Source: Desulfosporosinus sp. HMP52
GTDB lineage: Bacteria; Bacillota; Desulfitobacteriia; Desulfitobacteriales; Desulfitobacteriaceae
DNA length: 57,268 nt
Assembly (NCBI RefSeq): GCF_000765145.1
Contig: NZ_JMGA01000036.1
Location: 1-57,268 of the forward strand
Reading direction: 5' to 3'
This document shows, piece after piece, positions 50,878 to 57,268 of this stretch. Under the pieces are notes generated by a model that made no database searches, was not told the origin of the DNA, and was given only the letters and a program-made list of their open reading frames with translations. How positions within the stretch are numbered: the stretch's first letter is position 1; every line of letters starts with the position of its first letter. A program made the translations under genes and the position numbers.

Positions 50878-53800
50878 TCAAGGATAAATGTCATTATTCG
50901 TTTGATAAACTATTGATACAGTATTTTTGCTCTTCCTGCTGAGCTTCTTCTTCATATCGTCCAGAAAAGAATAGACCACCGGAACAACAAAAAGTGTTAA
51001 TAATGTTGAAGTGATCAAACCGCCAATAACTGCATGCCCCATGGGCGCACGCATCTCAGCACCTGATCCTGTGCCAATGGCAACGGGGATCATACCGAAG
51101 ATCATAGCCAGAGTTGTCATGAGAATAGGTCTTAAGCGGACGGAACCTGCTTCAATCAAAGCCGCTTTTACTTCAAATCCTTCATTCATCTTCTGCTTGG
51201 TAAAGTCAATTAGCAGAATACCGTTTTTAGCCACCAGTCCCATCAAGAGGATGATCCCAATCAGGGACAAGATACTCAGCTCACTTCCGGCAATATACAG
51301 TCCCAGAACAGCACCGATCAGGGCCATTGGCAAAGAGAACATAATAGCAATAGGATCTAAAAAGCTTTCAAACTGCATAGCCATCACCAAGAACATAAAC
51401 AATATCCCCATTAAGAGCGCAGTTACAAGGCTGGCGAAGCCTTCCTGCATCGTCTCGTTCATTCCTCCAACCTTTACAATAACTCCCTCCGGAATGTCCA
51501 GCTCTTTAGTGAGCTTGTTCGTATACATGTTTAAAAAGTCCCCCGTGGGTATTCCTTCGACGTTTGCGGAAAGCTCAATCTGGGTCAATCTGTCATACCT
51601 ATGGATAGTTGCATATGAAGTAGAAAGAACTTTCTTAGTAACATTAGCCAGGGGGATCATTCGATCATTTGAACCGTTAACTGAGCCGTTAACATAAATA
51701 CCATTTAGATTGTCTAAGCTCCTCCGCTGATCATCTTTCAAGGATACCCTTACATTATACCGATCCCCTGCCCACTCAAATTTGCCCGCATCTATTCCGT
51801 CAAAAAGGGCCTGTATTGTCGTGGCCGCCAGGGCCACATCAACACCTAGATCTGAAACCTTATCTCTGTCCACCTCTAGTTTAGTTTCAGTTTTCCCTGT
51901 TTTGAGATCTAGTTCTACATCTTTGGCATGAGGATCCTGACTGAGCATTTTTTTCCCTTTTAGGGCTACAGCTTGCATTGCTTCCGTGTTGTTCCCCAGG
52001 ATAATAAAGGAGACATCCTTACCTTCGTTGGGGCCTAATGAACTTGCTTTTACAGCCATTTCTATTCCAGTGATTCCTTTTAAGTCCTCCCTGACTTCTG
52101 ATGCAATCTGTTTAGCCGCTTTTTCTCGCTCCTGTTTCTCCGTTAATTTAGCATAGACTGAAATTTTATCCGAACTGACCGTCGTATAGACATGAGTAAC
52201 TTCAGGATACTTTTTAAGTTTTTCTTCGATTTCCTTAGCTTTGTCCCCGACCGCCTGCAGTGTCAAACCAGAGTCCGTACTCACGCTGATATTTATTCCC
52301 CCTGCATCCGTAGCTGGAATAAAGCTGAAGCCCAACAGAGGAATCAACTTCATGCTGGCAACAAAAATTCCAATCGTAAAGATTAGGGTGATAAGGCGGT
52401 GATTGAGAACTACCTTTAGAAATTTAGAATAGCTTGTTCCCAATAAATCAAATTTGTCATTAAACCAGTCCAGAAAATGTCCTACAAAGGTTTTCTTCGT
52501 CTTTCTCTCAGACTTTAACAATCTGGAAGACATCATCGGCACTAAAGTGAAGGATATAAATAAGGATACCAGCATACTAAAGGCTACGGTAAGTCCGAAT
52601 TCCACAAAATACTTGCCGATAATCCCCGAAACCATGGCGATAGGAACAAAAACCGCAACCACTGCAAAGGTTGTTGCCATTACCGCTAACCCAATTTCTG
52701 AAGTAGCCTCTCTAGCCGCTTGCATGGGCGGCTTGCCCATATGTAGATGTCGGACAATATTCTCGATCACGACAATAGCATCGTCAATCAGCAAGCCTAC
52801 GGCTAGAGACAGGGCCATCAGCGACATGGTGTTCAGAGAAAAATCCATGACCTTCATGGCAATAAAGGTTGTAACAATCGATGTTGGTAAGGAAATTCCA
52901 CTGATCAAGGTACTTTCCCATTCCCTTAAGAAAATAAACACGATAATGATTGCCAGGATACATCCTTCAAGAATCGTTTTTACGACTTCGTCGACGGAAT
53001 CACGTATCGAGACAGAATTATCCGCCACAACATCGACAGTTATTCCTTTAGGGAGAGTTCCTTTGATTAAGTCTAATTGTTTCTTTACATTATCCGAGAC
53101 AAGCACCGTATTCGAACCAGACTGTTTGATAATATCCACCCCGATGGCCTCTTTACCATCGTAATAAGAAATACTGTCCTTATCTTTAATTCCGTCCGCT
53201 ACCGTCGCTACATCACGAACCTTAATCTCACGTCCTGAGCGTACTCCCACGGTGATATTGTAGAAATCCTCCAGATTCTTAACCTTATTATCCGTCCGCA
53301 GGGATATTTCAGTTTGCCCATCCGTAACCTTCCCCCCAGGTCTTTCCATGTTGCCATTCTGGACTGCGCTGACCATCTCCGCTGGAGCCAGACCATATTC
53401 GGCTAGCTTCTCAAGATCCAGCTTGATCTTTATCTCCCTTTCCTCTTTTCCATATACCTTAACTGAGCCTACTCCGCTTACAGTGTAGAGACTCTTGGTA
53501 ATGACATCATCAACAATCTTAGTTATGACACGGTTATCCATTGTACCGCTTACTGCCAGTGATAAGATAGGGGTTGCTGAGAAATCATATTTGGCAATAA
53601 TCGGCTCATCTATATCATTAGGGAGGCTTTTCCTTATGGAACTGACCTTGTCCCGCACTTCCTGGGCGGCAACATCCGGGGATTTTGCCAGATCAAATTC
53701 AACGATTACGTTGCATACACCCTCACTAATATTTGTGTATATATGCTTTACACCAGAAATTTGTCCTATGGCTTCTTCAACTTTCTTGGCCACATTAGTT

Positions 53801-53979
53801 TCCATCTGGTCAGGTGCAACTCCATGCTGTTCAATGGCCACTGTTACATAGGGAAAGTCTGCTTGTGGCATATCATTAATACTTAGACCTCGAAAGCAAA
53901 GCATTCCGACAACCAGGAATACAATGATGATAACGGTAATAAATACAGGCCGTTTTATACTGATATTGGCTATAAACAT
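50878..53979 (-). CDS. second RND efflux permease (AcrB/HAE1-type)
   Basis: This 1,033-residue protein has the proton-relay motif 'VGLLIDDAIVVIENIV', an N-terminal helix ('MFIANISIKRPVFITVIIIV'), two large external loops and late 'LSILSLIGIILLMGLVAKNG'. It follows its adaptor gene by 12 bases. The overall sequence is clearly different from the pump at 2.3-5.4 kb, so the two are paralogues with separate histories. No outer-membrane channel is encoded. Confidence 0.93.
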   Translation of the reverse strand: MFIANISIKRPVFITVIIIVFLVVGMLCFRGLSINDMPQADFPYVTVAIEQHGVAPDQMETNVAKKVEEAIGQISGVKHIYTNISEGVCNVIVEFDLAKSPDVAAQEVRDKVSSIRKSLPNDIDEPIIAKYDFSATPILSLAVSGTMDNRVITKIVDDVITKSLYTVSGVGSVKVYGKEEREIKIKLDLEKLAEYGLAPAEMVSAVQNGNMERPGGKVTDGQTEISLRTDNKVKNLEDFYNITVGVRSGREIKVRDVATVADGIKDKDSISYYDGKEAIGVDIIKQSGSNTVLVSDNVKKQLDLIKGTLPKGITVDVVADNSVSIRDSVDEVVKTILEGCILAIIIVFIFLREWESTLISGISLPTSIVTTFIAMKVMDFSLNTMSLMALSLAVGLLIDDAIVVIENIVRHLHMGKPPMQAAREATSEIGLAVMATTFAVVAVFVPIAMVSGIIGKYFVEFGLTVAFSMLVSLFISFTLVPMMSSRLLKSERKTKKTFVGHFLDWFNDKFDLLGTSYSKFLKVVLNHRLITLIFTIGIFVASMKLIPLLGFSFIPATDAGGINISVSTDSGLTLQAVGDKAKEIEEKLKKYPEVTHVYTTVSSDKISVYAKLTEKQEREKAAKQIASEVREDLKGITGIEMAVKASSLGPNEGKDVSFIILGNNTEAMQAVALKGKKMLSQDPHAKDVELDLKTGKTETKLEVDRDKVSDLGVDVALAATTIQALFDGIDAGKFEWAGDRYNVRVSLKDDQRRSLDNLNGIYVNGSVNGSNDRMIPLANVTKKVLSTSYATIHRYDRLTQIELSANVEGIPTGDFLNMYTNKLTKELDIPEGVIVKVGGMNETMQEGFASLVTALLMGILFMFLVMAMQFESFLDPIAIMFSLPMALIGAVLGLYIAGSELSILSLIGIILLMGLVAKNGILLIDFTKQKMNEGFEVKAALIEAGSVRLRPILMTTLAMIFGMIPVAIGTGSGAEMRAPMGHAVIGGLITSTLLTLFVVPVVYSFLDDMKKKLSRKSKNTVSIVYQTNNDIYP

Positions 53980-53991
53980 ACCTTAGTCCCC

Positions 53992-55158
53992 CTATTCTGA
54001 ACCCACCGTAATCTCATCACCCTCTTGAAGCATATTGAGGTTTGTCGAGATTATGGATTCATTTCCTTGAAGGCCCGATTTGATCTCTGCCTGATTGTTT
54101 ACCAAATTCCCAACCGTTACTGCCCGTTTTTTCACAATCCCGTTATCATTTATGTACACGAAATAATTGCCTTCGCTCCCGGTTATTAACCCTACAGGTA
54201 TAAGGAAGTTTTGGACTTTCTCATCAGCCTCATCTATCAGCCTTACCTTAGCAAATACCCCAGGCTTTAAGGACATGGTTTCATTATTTAATTGTACCTT
54301 CACCTTGAAGGATCTTGAGGATGGATCGGCAGAGGGAGTAATGCTTTTCACCACACCTTCATAGGTTTGCGAATCATCTTCACTTAGCTTAACCTTAGCC
54401 TTTTGCCCGGTTTTTATCGTCTTAATCAGAGCTTGGTCTATCTCGATAACAGCATCGATCCATGAAATATCTTTAACCTTTCCCAGAACGTTTCCCGGCG
54501 AGAGGAACTGCCCTATACTGACATTTTTTCCGTCCATGATTCCGGAAATTGGAGCCAGGATAGTCATATCGGCTAAGGTAGATTTAAGATTATCGATAGT
54601 GGTCTGGGTTGCTTGAATAGCCGCTTGACTTGAAGCAACGTCTGCCTTAATCATTTTCAGAGAAGTTTCTGCGTTTTCCAGTTCAGCCTGGGCAACAACC
54701 CCTTGTTCGGCTAAGGTTTTAGTCCGATCGTAGGATCGCTGAGTATTTTCCAAACTAGCTTCTGTCTTTTGCAGAGAAGCTTTAGATACCTCTAACTGGC
54801 TTTCCGCAGACTTTATCTGATTCATAATATCCTGATTATCTAAGATTATTAGCGGCTCACCTTGAGTGACCTGCTTTCCGTCATCAAATAAAATACTGAT
54901 AACCTTTCCGCTGTTCTTTGAACTTACAATTCCTTCTTGATCAGCTTCCAAGGTTGCTTTATAGTACAACCCTTCGCTTTCAGTTGCTACTTTTGGACTG
55001 ATTACTTCCACTGCCACCTTTTTGGCTATATCAGCTTCCACACTTTCATTATCTTTGGCTGCAAAGATTGATTGAGCTCCGTATCGGTTAAACAGTGCAA
55101 CTCCACCAATAAAAATAATAACGATAATTACTAATAAGATTATTCTCTTTTTACTCAC
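53992..55158 (-). CDS. second RND periplasmic adaptor (HlyD/MFP family)
   Basis: This 389-residue protein starts at a GTG at 55158 (AAGGAGG upstream), beginning VSKKRIILLVIIVIIFIGG with one membrane anchor. A coiled coil (about 110-180) and the lipoyl halves ('TILAPISGIMDGKNVSIGQF') are visible, with the family's late 'PGVFAKVRLI'. It comes 14 bases after the TetR gene and before the permease gene, so the three form one operon. Confidence 0.9.
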   Translation of the reverse strand: MSKKRIILLVIIVIIFIGGVALFNRYGAQSIFAAKDNESVEADIAKKVAVEVISPKVATESEGLYYKATLEADQEGIVSSKNSGKVISILFDDGKQVTQGEPLIILDNQDIMNQIKSAESQLEVSKASLQKTEASLENTQRSYDRTKTLAEQGVVAQAELENAETSLKMIKADVASSQAAIQATQTTIDNLKSTLADMTILAPISGIMDGKNVSIGQFLSPGNVLGKVKDISWIDAVIEIDQALIKTIKTGQKAKVKLSEDDSQTYEGVVKSITPSADPSSRSFKVKVQLNNETMSLKPGVFAKVRLIDEADEKVQNFLIPVGLITGSEGNYFVYINDNGIVKKRAVTVGNLVNNQAEIKSGLQGNESIISTNLNMLQEGDEITVGSE

Positions 55159-55172
55159 ACCTTCACCCCTCC

Positions 55173-55811
55173 TTAGACTGCACAAGTGTCCGATTCTGAG
55201 TTTGTTTTTGCTGCTATTCCATTCAGGATAAAATCAATCATTTTTTCTCTATCAATATCTTTCTGCAGCTGAGTCCAGCAATAACCCATAATGTGGGCTT
55301 TAAAGTTACAATAAGCTCCGATCATTTCAGGAATAAAATTCGCCGCAAATTCCCAATCGAATTCTCTTAGAATTCCATCTGCTACTCCCTTCTCAAATTT
55401 TCCCCTTAATATGTTCACCGATTCCTCTCTACTACTTAAAATCATTTCATATAACTTTTGCTTCACCTCGCAGTTCATTTCAAAAAATTTACCGAACACC
55501 ATAAATTTGAAGAAAAACTCCGTCTCTTCCAAGGTTTCCTGGGTAAACTTAATAATTTCATTTAATATTTCCCGCAGGGAAAGTTTATCGCTGATCCTTC
55601 GGTTAATTTCAGCAAAGAAATGATTAGTTTCAGCCTTGGCCACCTGTATAAACAGATCTTCCTTGTTCTGAAAGTATTCATATAGGGTACCTTTCCCAAG
55701 TCCCGCTTCTGCTGCGATATCCTTCATGCTGGCATTTGTAAAACCGTTCTTTCTAAACACTTCAAATGCTGCATTTAGAATGGTTTCCTCTTTGTCTTTC
55801 AACCTTGCCAT
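55173..55811 (-). CDS. TetR/AcrR-family repressor
   Basis: This 212-residue protein starts at the ATG at 55811, preceded by GGAGG. The DNA-binding helices are 'ILNAAFEVFRKNGFTNASMK' and 'AGLGKGTLYEYFQNKEDLF'. The C-terminal ligand domain is helical and typical of pump regulators. It is the first gene of the TetR-adaptor-permease operon and probably binds the palindrome at 55831-55850. Confidence 0.92.
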   Translation of the reverse strand: MARLKDKEETILNAAFEVFRKNGFTNASMKDIAAEAGLGKGTLYEYFQNKEDLFIQVAKAETNHFFAEINRRISDKLSLREILNEIIKFTQETLEETEFFFKFMVFGKFFEMNCEVKQKLYEMILSSREESVNILRGKFEKGVADGILREFDWEFAANFIPEMIGAYCNFKAHIMGYCWTQLQKDIDREKMIDFILNGIAAKTNSESDTCAV

Positions 55812-55830
55812 ATTAACCTCCATTTAATTA

Positions 55831-55850
55831 TTGTCCGACCGTTCGGTCAA
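55831..55850. promoter_or_regulatory. TetR-type operator
   Basis: The core GACCGTTCGGTC (55837-55848) is a perfect palindrome, and the surrounding TTG/CAA also match. It is of the TGACCG-type seen upstream of many AcrR-like repressor genes and lies 20-39 bases before the TetR start. Confidence 0.75.
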
Positions 55851-55991
55851 TTTTTGGAAATTCTAACCACATAATACTCCTTTAATGTTATGAGATCAAT
55901 CATTAATTTTATTACAAACCCTTTAAGCTCCTGGGAGTACATCAGTCCTCATCCTATTAAGACAAATGGGTTGGACATCCTTATTTTAAGT

Positions 55992-56033
55992 AAAGAACAG
56001 GGTTCAGCTTAGATACGCCGAACCCTGTTCTTT
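55992..56033. terminator. hairpin, probable terminator
   Basis: AAAGAACAGGGTTC (55992-56005) and GAACCCTGTTCTTT (56020-56033) are perfect complements. It would end minus-strand transcripts coming from the gene remnants on its right. It resembles the hairpin at 44827-44866 in arrangement. Confidence 0.65.
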
Positions 56034-56142
56034 ACAGGCCACTATTTAGTTAACACCTACTATGAAATTTAGGATCAACGCCATAATTGCTATAGGTTAG
56101 CAACAGAAGAATCGATGATAATCTAAATTGGCAAAAAAGTGA

Positions 56143-56229
56143 TCAAATAACCTCAGGCGGTTCGGCAGAATTGGCGTATGCAAGCGTTGGAAAGAAAGAA
56201 AAAACGATGAAAACTATAATTAATAGCAT
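56143..56229 (-). pseudogene. signal-peptide remnant of an exported or membrane protein
   Basis: The 28-codon frame (ATG 56229, AAAGGA upstream) reads as a signal peptide, 'MLLIIVFIVFSFFPTLAYAN', then SAEPPEV and a stop. 'ANSAEPP' followed by a longer domain is familiar from a group of Clostridial membrane proteins; here everything after it is lost. It may still be translated as a short peptide. Confidence 0.5.
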
Positions 56230-56248
56230 ATGAGCTTTTCCTTTCGTC

Positions 56249-56371
56249 TTATCCACCTCCTTCCGGCCAATTTCGCAACTGTCTTAATAATTTTCGTTTC
56301 TCACCTCGAAAAAGCTTTGTGGATGTCATATCTGTCCACTCGTAGTTTTCGCCTTCGGCAGCATAGTTCAA
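56249..56371 (-). other. short open frame, possible gene end
   Basis: A 40-codon frame (possible TTG at 56371, stop 56249-56251) reads 'NYAAEGENYEWTDMTSTKLF' and 'GEKRKLLRQLRNWPEGGG'. Its residue use looks protein-like, and it ends 20 bases before the signal-peptide remnant. There is a stop codon upstream and no ribosome site. It may be the tail of a lost gene. I do not recognise it. Confidence 0.3.
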
Positions 56372-56585
56372 TACGTAACACTCTCGTTGTTAATGGAATA
56401 TATTGGCTTTAGGCTAGATTTCTTATTTTATATTTCTTAGCATTTGAGTCTCAACTTAACTATTCCAATTGATCATAAACTGAATCTACTATGCTCTCTT
56501 TTATTTGAATGTATATAATGACGGACGATTCTCAGAAATCGTTAACATCTTTATCAAATAGAAACTTAAAGAAAGGAAGAATTAT

Positions 56586-57268
<683 letters not shown>

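Overview
The window (57,268 bp) looks like a chromosomal segment of a spore-forming anaerobic member of the Clostridia, most plausibly a Desulfitobacterium/Desulfosporosinus-type Peptococcaceae. This is inferred from the gene families; I could not run a search. Supporting signs are CotF-family spore-coat genes around a zinc alcohol dehydrogenase (the B. subtilis yraG-yraF-adhB-yraE-yraD arrangement), a corrinoid protein beside a UroD-family methyltransferase, strong AGGAGG ribosome sites with frequent GTG/TTG starts, and a collagen-like (Gly-X-Thr) surface protein at the right edge.

Layout. 1-7.3 kb: a small membrane protein, a ParE-like toxin tail, an RND efflux pump with its adaptor, and a two-component system, all on the minus strand. 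7.7-10.5 kb: a membrane protein, a two-gene unit holding a retropepsin-like aspartyl protease, and a MocR regulator divergent from a PNPOx-family flavoprotein gene (10.8-11.2 kb). 11.5-13.06 kb: an IS607-type element with a wrecked tnpA and an intact tnpB, apparently inserted between the promoter/ribosome site and the start codon of a metallo-beta-lactamase-fold gene. 14.2-16.4 kb: a fused GHKL-ATPase/Spo11-like protein resembling topoisomerase VIII. 16.6-19.3 kb: a GC-rich DHFR-like gene overlapping a decayed glyoxalase gene, a radical SAM gene and a complete hicAB module. 19.35-28.2 kb: a defence-type block with a RelA/SpoT-domain protein downstream of a type I restriction-modification operon (half-hsdS, hsdR, rhuM, hsdS, hsdM).

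28.5-43.4 kb: a patchwork of single accessory genes. It holds an alanine racemase, a methyltransferase, a BlaI/BlaR1 pair, acetyltransferases, a broken MalT-type regulator, LysE/AraC, membrane proteins, a DUF5131 protein, a VOC protein and a Uma2 protein. Between them lie fragments that are diverged copies of genes elsewhere in the window (Uma2, topoisomerase, efflux adaptor). 43.6-47.9 kb: an acyltransferase and a methyltransferase/corrinoid protein/MFS unit. 48.3-50.7 kb: the spore-coat/alcohol dehydrogenase operon. 50.9-55.8 kb: a second RND pump with adaptor and TetR regulator. 55.8-57.3 kb: gene remnants and the start of a DNRLRE/collagen-like protein that runs off the window.

The most rewarding observations are the IS607 insertion scar with its predictable TnpB guide, the topoisomerase VIII-like fusion, the RelA/SpoT-domain gene at the end of the restriction operon, the retropepsin pair, and the repeated finding of diverged gene fragments in the accessory stretches.
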